Part shown: positions 9,065 to 16,955 of the stretch, one piece after another
How positions within the stretch are numbered: the first letter of the stretch is position 1
Layout: each line of letters opens with the position of its first letter
Assembly: GCF_003989665.1 (NCBI RefSeq)
Contig: NZ_RZIJ01000033.1
Span: 1 to 62,169 of the forward strand
DNA: 62,169 nucleotides
Direction: 5' to 3'
Source of the DNA: Azospirillum doebereinerae
GTDB lineage: Bacteria; Pseudomonadota; Alphaproteobacteria; Azospirillales; Azospirillaceae
The notes under the pieces: generated by a model
Told to the model about the DNA's origin: nothing
What the model saw: the letters and a program-made list of their open reading frames with translations, nothing else
The model's database searches: none
Translations under genes and position numbers: made by a program

Positions 9065-9079
9065 TGTCATTGAATGACA
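9065..9079. promoter_or_regulatory. Perfect 15-bp dyad in the LysR/MFS divergent promoter
   Basis: TGTCATT-G-AATGACA has 7-bp perfect arms around a single base. It lies 10 bp upstream of the LysR ATG and 80 bp upstream of the MFS start. The placement fits an autoregulatory LysR recognition site. Binding is inferred. Confidence 0.55.
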
Positions 9080-9089
9080 AGGTGACGCC

Positions 9090-9989
9090 ATGAGCGATCC
9101 TCGGGCCTGGGAAATGAAGGTCTTCCTGCGGGTGGCGGCGCTGGGCAGCTTCAGCGCCGCCAGCGCCGATGTCGGGATGACGCCGTCGGCCACGGCCAAG
9201 CTGATCAGTCGCATCGAGGCGCGGCTGGGCGTCCGGCTGATCGAGCGCAGCACCCGCCGCCTGCGCCTGACCGACGAGGGCGAGCTGTACCGCGAGCGGG
9301 CGGAGATCCTGTTGGGCGACCTCGACGCCTTCGACGCGGAGATCGCCGGCGGTGCCCGCAGCCCGACCGGGGTGATCCGCATCAACGTCTCGGTGCCGTT
9401 CGGGCGGCATTGCGTGCTGCCGCTGCTGCCGGACTTCGCGCGGGCCTACCCCGACATCCGGCTCGACCTGACGCTGACCGACGAGGTGGTCGATCTCCAG
9501 GCGGCGCAGGCCGACATTGCGTTCCGCACCGGGCGGCTGCCGGATTCGACGCTGCTGGCGATCCGGCTGGGCGACGTGCGGCGGCGCATCGTCGCCTCGC
9601 CCGACTATCTGGCGCGCAAGGGCGTTCCCCGCTCCGCCGCCGATCTGGAGCGGCACGATTGCCTGGGCTTCAACTTCCGCCGGGCGGCGGCGGTGTGGCC
9701 GCTGAAGACGGGCGGACGGCTGATCGACCGCGAGGTCCACAGCCGCATCGACGCCAACAACGGCGAGACCGTGCGCCATCTGGCGCTGTTGGGGTTGGGA
9801 TTGGCCCGGCTGGCCGAGTTCCACGTCCGGGAGGACATCGCAGCCGGGCGGCTGGTCACCGTGCTGGACGACGCCATGGTGGACAGCGAGGAGTTCCACG
9901 CCATCCACATCGGGCGCGGGCGCACGCCCCGACGGGTGCGGGCCTTCCTCGACTTCTCGACGCCGCGCCTGCGGGCGATGCTTCTGTAG
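9090..9989 (+). CDS. LysR-family transcriptional regulator
   Basis: This 299-residue regulator has an N-terminal winged helix-turn-helix (about 5-65: VAALGSFSAASADVGMTPSATAKLISRIEARLGVRLIERSTRR) and a C-terminal effector-binding domain (about 90-295). It resembles the large DhcR/AaeR-like group that controls adjacent efflux or oxidoreductase genes. It is divergent from the MFS-aldo/keto reductase pair, with a perfect dyad between them. The start at 9090 overlaps no other gene and is preceded by GGTGACGCC. The effector is unknown. Confidence 0.93.
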   Translation: MSDPRAWEMKVFLRVAALGSFSAASADVGMTPSATAKLISRIEARLGVRLIERSTRRLRLTDEGELYRERAEILLGDLDAFDAEIAGGARSPTGVIRINVSVPFGRHCVLPLLPDFARAYPDIRLDLTLTDEVVDLQAAQADIAFRTGRLPDSTLLAIRLGDVRRRIVASPDYLARKGVPRSAADLERHDCLGFNFRRAAAVWPLKTGGRLIDREVHSRIDANNGETVRHLALLGLGLARLAEFHVREDIAAGRLVTVLDDAMVDSEEFHAIHIGRGRTPRRVRAFLDFSTPRLRAMLL

Positions 9990-10065
9990 CTTGCCGTTGT
10001 ATCTCAAGAGGTATAATGTCTTTCGCTATATCAAAACAGATACAGCCAAGGACGGCCCTTTCGCT

Positions 10066-11382
10066 ATGCGCCCAATCCTCTGCCTTGCCGCCTCGCTGTT
10101 CGGATCCGCCCTGTTCCTGGCTCCGGGGGCGGGATGGGCGCTGGAGGACCGGGTGGTGGTGATGACCAGCTACCCGGACGATCTGGTTCAACGCTTCGAG
10201 CAGGCCTTCGAGCGCGCCAACCCCGGCACCGATCTGCAGATCGTCTGGAAACCGGCGCGCGACGCCGCCGTGGAGTTGAGCAAGCCCGACCAGGGCGGCA
10301 TCGACGTCTATTGGACGCCGTCGCTCGGCAGCTTCCCCCGGATGCGCGACGCCGGGGCCTTCCGCCCGCTGGCGGTGGACCGCGCCGTCCTGCCGGGCGC
10401 CGTGGACGGCCAGTTCGTGTCCGACCGCCAGGGCTTCTTCGAGGCGTTCGAGGTCGCCGGCTACGGTTTCATCCTCAACCCGGCGAATCTGGCCAAGCAC
10501 GGCGTCCCGCAGCCGTCGACGTGGCGCGATCTGGCGGCGACGCGCTGGGGCGGACGGCTGGCGCTGCCCATCGCCGGGCAGGTCGGCTTTTCCGGGGCGC
10601 TCTACGACGTGCTGCTCCAGGCGGAGGGTTGGGAGGCCGGCTGGGCGTTGCTGGCCGAGGCGGCGGCCGACGCGACCCTGATCGGCGGCGGCGGGCAGGT
10701 CAGCGAGAGCGTGATCGACGGCCACGCCGACGTCGCCCTGACCGTGGACTTCTTCGCGCGCAGCGCCATCGCCAACGGCCATCCGGTGACGCTGGTCTAT
10801 CCGCCGCGCACCGCCTTCCTGCCGGCCCAGGTCGCGATCACCAAATCCGCGCCGCACCCGGACGCGGCGCGCGCCTTCGTCGACTTCGCGCTGTCGGCGC
10901 CGGGGCAGACGCTGCTGTTCCACCCCGACATCCGCCGCTACCCGGTGCGGCCCGACGTCTACGCCCAGGCGCCGGCCGGAACGGTCAATCCCTTCCAGCG
11001 GGCCGGTGCGGAAGCCTACGCCTACGACATGGAAAAGGGGCTTGGCCGCCACGGCCTGATCGCCGAGCTGTTCGATGCCCTGATCGTTCGCGACCACGAC
11101 CGGCTGAAGACCCTGTGGGGTGCCATCCACGCCGCCGAGACCGCCCTGGCCGCCAAGCCGGATCCCGAGCGCGCCGCGCGTCTGGCGCGGGCGCGGGCGC
11201 TCGCCGGCTTCGTGCCGGTCGGTGGGGCCGACGTGGACCGGATCGCCGCCGTCTTTTACCAACGCCGCGCCAACACCAACCCGGACGAGCGCGCGGTCTT
11301 CCAAAAGGAGTGGGAGACTTGCGTCGCCGCCGCCCACGCCGAAGCGCTGGATCTGGCGCGCCAAGCCCTGCCGACGCCATGA
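10066..11382 (+). CDS. Periplasmic substrate-binding protein of Fe3+/phosphoglycerate (PgtC-like) type, no permease nearby
   Basis: This 438-residue secreted protein has a signal peptide (MRPILCLAASLFGSALFLAPGAGWA). The mature part is a class-II binding protein (VVVMTSYPDDLVQRFEQAFERANPG; IDVYWTPSLGSF; YGFILNPANLAKHG; PAQVAITKSAPHPDAARAFVDFAL), then about 110 residues of helical extension not usual for simple importers. The ATG at 10066 was chosen because the earlier in-frame start at 9991 precedes a non-signal stretch. Its stop overlaps the start of a di-heme cytochrome by 4 bp (ATGA), so the two are translationally coupled. No ABC permease or ATPase adjoins it. It may act as a sensor subunit or scavenger; unknown. 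Confidence 0.8.
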   Translation: MRPILCLAASLFGSALFLAPGAGWALEDRVVVMTSYPDDLVQRFEQAFERANPGTDLQIVWKPARDAAVELSKPDQGGIDVYWTPSLGSFPRMRDAGAFRPLAVDRAVLPGAVDGQFVSDRQGFFEAFEVAGYGFILNPANLAKHGVPQPSTWRDLAATRWGGRLALPIAGQVGFSGALYDVLLQAEGWEAGWALLAEAAADATLIGGGGQVSESVIDGHADVALTVDFFARSAIANGHPVTLVYPPRTAFLPAQVAITKSAPHPDAARAFVDFALSAPGQTLLFHPDIRRYPVRPDVYAQAPAGTVNPFQRAGAEAYAYDMEKGLGRHGLIAELFDALIVRDHDRLKTLWGAIHAAETALAAKPDPERAARLARARALAGFVPVGGADVDRIAAVFYQRRANTNPDERAVFQKEWETCVAAAHAEALDLARQALPTP

Positions 11383-12734
11383 GGCGCGCGTTTCTTCTCG
11401 TCGCCGCGCTGCTGACGGTCGCGACACCCCTGTGGGCCGACGACGGGGTGACGGTGAACATCCAGGGGCGCGACGCCTTTTCCCGCCCCCTGCCGGCGCT
11501 CGATCCGGCGCGGCGGGCGGCGTTCCAGACCGGGCGGTCGCTGTTCCAGCAGGTGTGGACGGTCGGCCCCTCGGAGGTGCGCTCCGATCTGGACGGCCTC
11601 GGCCCTCTGTTCAACCGGCAATCCTGCATCGCCTGCCACGCCAAGAGCGGGCGCGGCGAACCACCGGAAGGGGAGGGCGATTCCATGCGCTCCACCCTGG
11701 TGCGGCTGTCGGTGCCCGGTGGAAAGCCGGGCAGCGCGCCCGAACCGCACCCGGTCTACGGCGATCAGTTCAACCCGGACGGCATTCCCGGTGTGCCGGG
11801 GGAGGGGCGGGCGACGCTCGTCTGGTCCGATCGGATCGAGCGTCTGGATGATGGCACCGTCGTAAACCTGCGGACTCCGTCGCTGCTGCTGCGCGATCTC
11901 GCCTACGGACCGCTGGGGGCGGGGGTGATGACCTCGGTGCGGATGGCGCCGCCGGTCATCGGACTCGGCCTGCTGGAGGCGGTGCCGGAGGCCGATCTGC
12001 TGGCGCGCGCCGATCCGGACGACCGCGACGGCGACGGGGTGCGCGGGCGCCCCAACTGGGTGTGGGACACGGCGCGCGGGGCCTTCGGGCTCGGACGCTT
12101 CGGGCTGAAGGCCAACCAGCCCAGCCTGCGCCAGCAGAACGCCGGGGCCTTCAACGGCGATCTCGGGCTGACCTCTTCGCTGTTTCCGGGTCATGGCTGC
12201 ACAGCGTCGCAGGCCGCCTGCCAAGCGGCGGCGGCGGGGGAGGGCGGGCCGGAGCTGTCCGACGCGCAGCTGGATGCGGTGACGCTCTACACCCAGGCCC
12301 TTGCGGTGCCGGCGCGGCGCAACGCCGACGATCCGCTGGTGCGGGTGGGGGAGGGGCTGTTCGCCGCCATCGGCTGCGCCGCCTGCCACACGCCGACCCT
12401 GCGCACCGGCCCGTTTCCGGCCCTGCCGGAGCTGGCCTCGCGCGAGATCCACCCCTACACCGACCTGCTGCTGCACGATCTGGGCGAGGGGCTGGCGGAC
12501 GGGCGGCCGGATTTCCACGCGACGGGCCGGCAATGGCGGACCCCGCCGCTGTGGGGCTTGGGCCTGACGGCGGCGGTGGCCGACCGTGCCGCCTATCTGC
12601 ACGACGGCCGCGCCCGCAGCCCACTGGAGGCGATCCTGTGGCATGGCGGCGAGGCGGAACCGGCCGGCGCTGCGGTGCGGCGCATGCCCTCGCTGAACCG
12701 CAAGGCGCTGCTGGCCTTCCTCGACTCCCTTTAG
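11379..12734 (+). CDS. Di-heme c-type cytochrome, DHOR/DUF1111 family
   Basis: This 451-residue periplasmic protein has a signal peptide (MRRAFLLVAALLTVATPLWA) and two CXXCH heme c sites, Cys83-His87 (CIACH) and Cys333-His337 (CAACH). The fold belongs to the DHOR group (formerly DUF1111, 'thiol oxidoreductase-like'), related to di-heme cytochrome c peroxidases. In other bacteria this family is often found beside iron-uptake proteins. A long in-frame extension upstream is only the shadow of the preceding gene. The start at 11379 overlaps that gene's stop and begins a proper signal peptide. Redox processing of the ligand bound by its partner is a guess from the overlap. Confidence 0.85.
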   Translation: MRRAFLLVAALLTVATPLWADDGVTVNIQGRDAFSRPLPALDPARRAAFQTGRSLFQQVWTVGPSEVRSDLDGLGPLFNRQSCIACHAKSGRGEPPEGEGDSMRSTLVRLSVPGGKPGSAPEPHPVYGDQFNPDGIPGVPGEGRATLVWSDRIERLDDGTVVNLRTPSLLLRDLAYGPLGAGVMTSVRMAPPVIGLGLLEAVPEADLLARADPDDRDGDGVRGRPNWVWDTARGAFGLGRFGLKANQPSLRQQNAGAFNGDLGLTSSLFPGHGCTASQAACQAAAAGEGGPELSDAQLDAVTLYTQALAVPARRNADDPLVRVGEGLFAAIGCAACHTPTLRTGPFPALPELASREIHPYTDLLLHDLGEGLADGRPDFHATGRQWRTPPLWGLGLTAAVADRAAYLHDGRARSPLEAILWHGGEAEPAGAAVRRMPSLNRKALLAFLDSL

Positions 12735-14708
12735 CTATTGCCGGACGATCGTCCCGCTTTCCGCGACGAGGTTGCCCTCAAGAAAGGACGCGATGGGGCC
12801 CTTGGCAAACTCAAAATTGTCGCGCGAGGGGTGGTTGTTGTCGAAGTAGATGGGCAGACCGTTGTGTTCGTAGGGGCAGACGTCGCCTTGGCAGATCGTT
12901 TTCCACAGCGACAGGCGGGAGCGGATGTGGGAGGCGTTCTTCTGGACCGTGCGGAAGAAGGCTTCGTTCCGCTGCTGGAACTCGGCAAGGCTGAACGGCT
13001 GATCGACCGGGCGTTTCCAGGCGACGCTCGCCGCCATGGCGCGCGGGGCGAAATGGCGGGCGCCCGGCAGGGGATCGGTCAGGTGGATGTTGACACCGGC
13101 GGCATCCAGCGCCGTCAGCGTGCGGGTGATGCCATCGTCGAGGATGGCCTCCCGCGACCGCCCGCTCGTGGCGGTGGGGTCGAGGTCGATCTGGTCCGTG
13201 TCGTGATAGTAGCCGGTCCAGTAGGCGGTGATCACCACGTTCTTGATCTTGTTCTTCGCGATCAGGGCCTTGACGCTCTCGTTGAAGCCGTAGCACGGCT
13301 CCGGGTAGCCGACGCGCTGCAACCCGAACAGCGGGACGCAGCCGTGATAGGCCGCGACGATGGCCTTCTTGCCGATGGAGCGGAACACATCGTCGTAGAC
13401 GTCCTGCGTCGCCGCGGCGTGCGAATCCCCCCAGAACAGCCAAACATCCTTGTCGGCGTCGGGCACGTCCTTGGCGCCGATGACGCAGAGCCGCCCAGCG
13501 TCGACGTCGGCCGGCTTGCGGTCGTGGCAGGCCGGCAGGAAGGCGTAGCGGTTGGTGCTGTAAGCGTCCAGCTCCACCACGCGCGGGTCGTAGCGACCGC
13601 CCCAGCCCTGGGTCAGGGTTCCATAGGCGCCGAAAGCGGCGAACAGGGCCATGGCGACACCGGCATGGGCGAAGGCGCGCCGCCCGCCCAGCAGTCCTTG
13701 CGCGTGGCGGAAGGGCTTTTCCACGAAACGCCAGGACAGCACCGCCAAGCCGAAGGTCGCGGCCAGCAGAAGCGCGACCCGCGCGCCGTCCATTTCCCCA
13801 AAGCTGTAGTAATTGGTAAAGACGATCAGCGGCCAGTGCCACAGGTAGAGCGAATAGGAAATCGCCCCGACGAAGACGATAGGCGCCAGCGACAGCAGCC
13901 GTCCAACGACGGTCCCCATTCCGCCGGTGTGGATCAGCAGCGCTGCCCCAAGGCAGGGATACAGGGCGTTCAGGCCGGGGAAGGCGGTGGCGCTGGTGAA
14001 GCTCGCCACGCTCCAACCGATCAGCCCCAACCCCAGCAGGCCGCCGGCCTCGTTCGCCATCCGGCTGCGGAAGGCCGGCACCGCGCCGAGCGCCAGCAGC
14101 GAGCCCAGCAGCAATTCCCAGGCGCGGGTCGGGATCAGGTAGAAGGCGATGTCCGGCTTGCGCGTCACCAGCCAGACGCTGAGCCCGAAGGACAACGCGG
14201 CGGCCAGCGCCAGCACCGGGATCCAGCGACCCTTCAGATAGCGGTGCAGCAGCAGCATGGAGACGGGCAGGACGACATAGAACTGCTCCTCCACCGACAG
14301 CGACCATGTGTGCAGCAGCGGTTGCAGCTCCGCCGCCTCGCTGAAATAGCCGGACTGGCGCCAGAAGAAGATGTTGGAGACGGAGAACAGCGCCGAGAGC
14401 AGGCTCTGCGAATAGAGCCGGAAATCGTTCGGCAGCAGAATCAGCGACGCGGCGGCCGAACTGAACAGCAGCATGGCGACCAGCGCCGGCAGCAGGCGGC
14501 GGATGCGCCGTTCGTAAAACTCGGCGATCGAGAAACGCCCTTCCCGGATGTCCGCCGCGATCAGCGCGGTGATGAGATAGCCGGAAATGACGAAGAACAC
14601 GTCGACGCCGATGAATCCCCCGCTGAACGCGCCGATGCCGGCGTGAAACAGGACAACGGGTATCACGGCCACCGCACGGAGGCCGTCGATGTCGGGTCTG
14701 TAGCGCAT
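12735..14708 (-). CDS. Membrane acyltransferase with SGNH domain (OafB-like O-acetyltransferase)
   Basis: This 657-residue protein fuses an acyltransferase-3 membrane domain (about 1-360) to a periplasmic SGNH hydrolase-like domain (about 410-657). It likely O-acetylates lipopolysaccharide or exopolysaccharide sugars. Seen are YRPDIDGLRAVAV, the conserved His in VVLFHAG, GVDVFFVISGYLI, TWSLSVEEQFY, and in the SGNH part the GDS motif (LFWGDSHAAAT) and a late His (DNNHPSRDNF). Two consecutive ATGs occur; 14708 gives better spacing from AGAGGGA than 14711. Its stop abuts the stop of the convergent cytochrome gene with no base between them. No sugar-transferase cluster is adjacent. Confidence 0.9.
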   Translation of the reverse strand: MRYRPDIDGLRAVAVIPVVLFHAGIGAFSGGFIGVDVFFVISGYLITALIAADIREGRFSIAEFYERRIRRLLPALVAMLLFSSAAASLILLPNDFRLYSQSLLSALFSVSNIFFWRQSGYFSEAAELQPLLHTWSLSVEEQFYVVLPVSMLLLHRYLKGRWIPVLALAAALSFGLSVWLVTRKPDIAFYLIPTRAWELLLGSLLALGAVPAFRSRMANEAGGLLGLGLIGWSVASFTSATAFPGLNALYPCLGAALLIHTGGMGTVVGRLLSLAPIVFVGAISYSLYLWHWPLIVFTNYYSFGEMDGARVALLLAATFGLAVLSWRFVEKPFRHAQGLLGGRRAFAHAGVAMALFAAFGAYGTLTQGWGGRYDPRVVELDAYSTNRYAFLPACHDRKPADVDAGRLCVIGAKDVPDADKDVWLFWGDSHAAATQDVYDDVFRSIGKKAIVAAYHGCVPLFGLQRVGYPEPCYGFNESVKALIAKNKIKNVVITAYWTGYYHDTDQIDLDPTATSGRSREAILDDGITRTLTALDAAGVNIHLTDPLPGARHFAPRAMAASVAWKRPVDQPFSLAEFQQRNEAFFRTVQKNASHIRSRLSLWKTICQGDVCPYEHNGLPIYFDNNHPSRDNFEFAKGPIASFLEGNLVAESGTIVRQ

Positions 14709-14950
14709 CATTCCCTCTGATCCCTGGATCGTGACGCTTCCCGTCCGGCCGTCCTTCCGCCGAAGACGTGCTCCATCAGATAGCGACGATCGTCTTTCCA
14801 GTGTGCACCGCAGTGGAGGCAGCGCTTGCGCTGGGAGGGGGTAGCGCCTTGGGGCCAACCCGGTCACGCTGGACCCATAACGCCAAGGGATGGTCAATTC
14901 GCGATTCACTCCAAAGAGCGGTTGGCAAATGACGGCATCTTGTGCGTCGA

Positions 14951-14986
14951 TCAACGTCGCTGTATTTTATTGGATATAATGCGTTT
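14951..14986 (+). promoter_or_regulatory. Probable promoter with dyad upstream of the double-ATPase gene
   Basis: The 310-bp gap between the acyltransferase and ABC genes holds no credible gene. It contains a perfect -10 hexamer TATAAT at 14975-14980, with only a weak -35 about 18 bp upstream. An imperfect inverted repeat surrounds it (CGCTGTAT ... ATAATGCG), hinting at repression by a metal- or ligand-responsive regulator. The regulator class cannot be named. Confidence 0.45.
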
Positions 14987-15018
14987 CCCATTCGGGGGCG
15001 GGGCACGGAGAGACAGCG

Positions 15019-16356
15019 ATGAAGCCACCCATCGTCATCGTGGGCGACGGAGCGTCGTGGTTGCGGCTGGGGCGCGTCCACCTGACCGCCGGGCAATGCG
15101 GGCTGATCACCGGGCCGACGGGGACCGGCAAGACCAGCGTGCTGCAGGCACTCGCCGGGTTGCCGGGATGGAACGGGCGGCGGTTGACGGTCGATGGCGG
15201 CATCGCGGTGCCGCGCGGAACCCAGCGCCCCATCGCCTTCGTGCCCCAGCTCCCCGATGTGCCGCTGCGCAGCGGCCGGGTCGGGGAGGCGATGGCCGCC
15301 GGGCTGCGCGGGCTGTTCCTGCCGGTCGGGACAGCGGCGGCGCGGACCGACGCCGCCCTGGACGAGGTCGGGCTGGCCGGCACCGCCGCGCGCCTTGTGG
15401 AAACCCTGTCGATGGGCGAAAGGCACCGGCTGGCGCTTGCCGCCGCGCTGGTGGGGGAGCCGGCGGTGCTGCTGCTCGACGAGCCCTTCGCCCCGCTGGA
15501 CGCGGACGGGGTCCAGGCGCTGCGCGGCATCATCCGCCGCCGCCTGGAAAGGGGGCGCATCCTGCTAATCAGCGAACACCGGCCCGAACGCCTGCGGGGA
15601 TTGCCGGCGATCCACCTCCACATGCCGGCCCCGGACGCCGTCCTTCCACAGCCGCCCCAGGACACCCCGGCCCTCGGGAACGGTGAGGCGGAGGAAAGGC
15701 CGGCGGTCCTGCGCGCCGAAGGGCTGCGGCTGGCGCGCGACGGCGGCCGCCCGCTGTTCGACCGTCTCGCGATGACCGTGCCGGCGGGGCGGCGAATTCA
15801 TCTCAGCGGCGTCAACGGGGCCGGGAAAAGCACCTTGCTGCGCTGCCTGATCGGGGCGGAGCCGGTGTCGGACGGGACCGTCACCGTCACCGACCTGCGC
15901 AACCCGAGCCCGCGCGACCTGCCGGGCCGCGTCGGCTTCCTGCCCCAGGACCCGCCCCGCCATTTCTTCACCGAGACGGTCCGCATGGAGATCGGCTTTT
16001 CCCTGACCCGCGCGGGGCTGCGCCCGCCCGACCGCGAGGAGCGGGTGGAGCGGGTTATGGAGCGCTTCGGCCTGACCCCGCTCGCCGAGCGGGCGCCGCA
16101 GAGCCTCAGCGTCGGCGAGCGCCAACTGGTGGCCCTGGCCGGTCTGGTGGCGGGGCAGCCCCGGCTGTTCCTGCTGGACGAGCCGTTGAGCGGGCTCGAC
16201 CCGCAACGCGCCGCCCACGCCTTGACGGTGCTGGCCGAGGCGGCGCGGCGGGACGGATCGGCCGTTCTGCTGGCGACCCACGGCGCGTTGCCGACCATCG
16301 GCTGGGCGGACCGCAGCCTGCGGCTGGACGGGGGGCGGCTGCACGCCGTGGCGTGA
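15019..16356 (+). CDS. Double ABC ATPase of ECF type, orphan
   Basis: This 445-residue protein has two ATPase domains in tandem. Domain 1 (about 1-205) has Walker A GPTGTGKTS, signature LSMGERHRL and Walker B VLLLDEPFAPLD. Domain 2 (about 228-445) has GVNGAGKST, LSVGERQLV and LFLLDEPLSGLD. Both catalytic glutamates are intact. Such fusions power energy-coupling-factor importers of vitamins or metals (CbiO/YkoD-like). No EcfT or substrate-specific S subunit is encoded beside it: the next gene is an acetyltransferase on the other strand. It may work with unlinked membrane subunits. The substrate is unknown. Confidence 0.85.
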   Translation: MKPPIVIVGDGASWLRLGRVHLTAGQCGLITGPTGTGKTSVLQALAGLPGWNGRRLTVDGGIAVPRGTQRPIAFVPQLPDVPLRSGRVGEAMAAGLRGLFLPVGTAAARTDAALDEVGLAGTAARLVETLSMGERHRLALAAALVGEPAVLLLDEPFAPLDADGVQALRGIIRRRLERGRILLISEHRPERLRGLPAIHLHMPAPDAVLPQPPQDTPALGNGEAEERPAVLRAEGLRLARDGGRPLFDRLAMTVPAGRRIHLSGVNGAGKSTLLRCLIGAEPVSDGTVTVTDLRNPSPRDLPGRVGFLPQDPPRHFFTETVRMEIGFSLTRAGLRPPDREERVERVMERFGLTPLAERAPQSLSVGERQLVALAGLVAGQPRLFLLDEPLSGLDPQRAAHALTVLAEAARRDGSAVLLATHGALPTIGWADRSLRLDGGRLHAVA

Positions 16357-16406
16357 ACCGCCGCCCCCCGCGATGCGACGTCGCATAAGGGGAGGAGGAG
16401 CCGCCG

Positions 16407-16955
16407 TTACCGGCGCGCGCGCCACTCCTCGCGGGTCTGGCCCCAGATCTCGATGGGTGCCGTGTCGAAGGGAACCGGCAGGCACCCCGGACCACGCGGG
16501 CGGGAACCCAGACGCCGCGCCACCGCCTGCGACGGGGCGTTGTCCGGGTCGATGGAGTGGATGACCTCGGTCCAGCCCAGCGTGTCGAAGGCCCAGTCGA
16601 TGGCCGCCGCCGCCCCCTCCGTCGCGTAGCCCTTGCCCCAGGCCGCCCGCGCGAGGCCCCAGCCGACTTCCGGTCCCGGCCAGCCTTCCGGCATCCAGGG
16701 GCCGAGCCGCCCGACCCACAGCCCCGTCGTCTTCTCGATCACCGAGAACATGCCGAAGCCCTGCATCGACCACGCCCCGGCCATGACCAGGAAATCCCGC
16801 CACGCCTGCGGCCGGGCCTGGGGGCCGCCGACGAAGCGGGTCGCCTCGGCGTCGCCCCTCCAGGCGGCCCAGGCGTCGAAATCCTCCGCGCGGGTCGGAC
16901 GCAGGATCAGACGCCCGGTTTCCAGCACCGGCCCGCTTGTCACGCCCTCCGCCAT
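16407..16955 (-). CDS. GNAT-family N-acetyltransferase, RimJ/RimL type
   Basis: This 182-residue cytosolic enzyme transfers acetyl from acetyl-CoA to an amine. The RimJ-like N-terminus LETGRLILRPTRAEDFDAW and the acetyl-CoA pyrophosphate loop GWGLARAAWGKGYATEG (about residues 100-117) are visible. The ATG at 16955 overlaps the stop of the upstream amidohydrolase as TGATG, so the two are translationally coupled. A longer in-frame start inside the amidohydrolase was rejected. The acceptor is unknown; pairing with a deacylase-family enzyme suggests acetylation or clearance of the same amine, but this is conjecture. Confidence 0.85.
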   Translation of the reverse strand: MAEGVTSGPVLETGRLILRPTRAEDFDAWAAWRGDAEATRFVGGPQARPQAWRDFLVMAGAWSMQGFGMFSVIEKTTGLWVGRLGPWMPEGWPGPEVGWGLARAAWGKGYATEGAAAAIDWAFDTLGWTEVIHSIDPDNAPSQAVARRLGSRPRGPGCLPVPFDTAPIEIWGQTREEWRARR

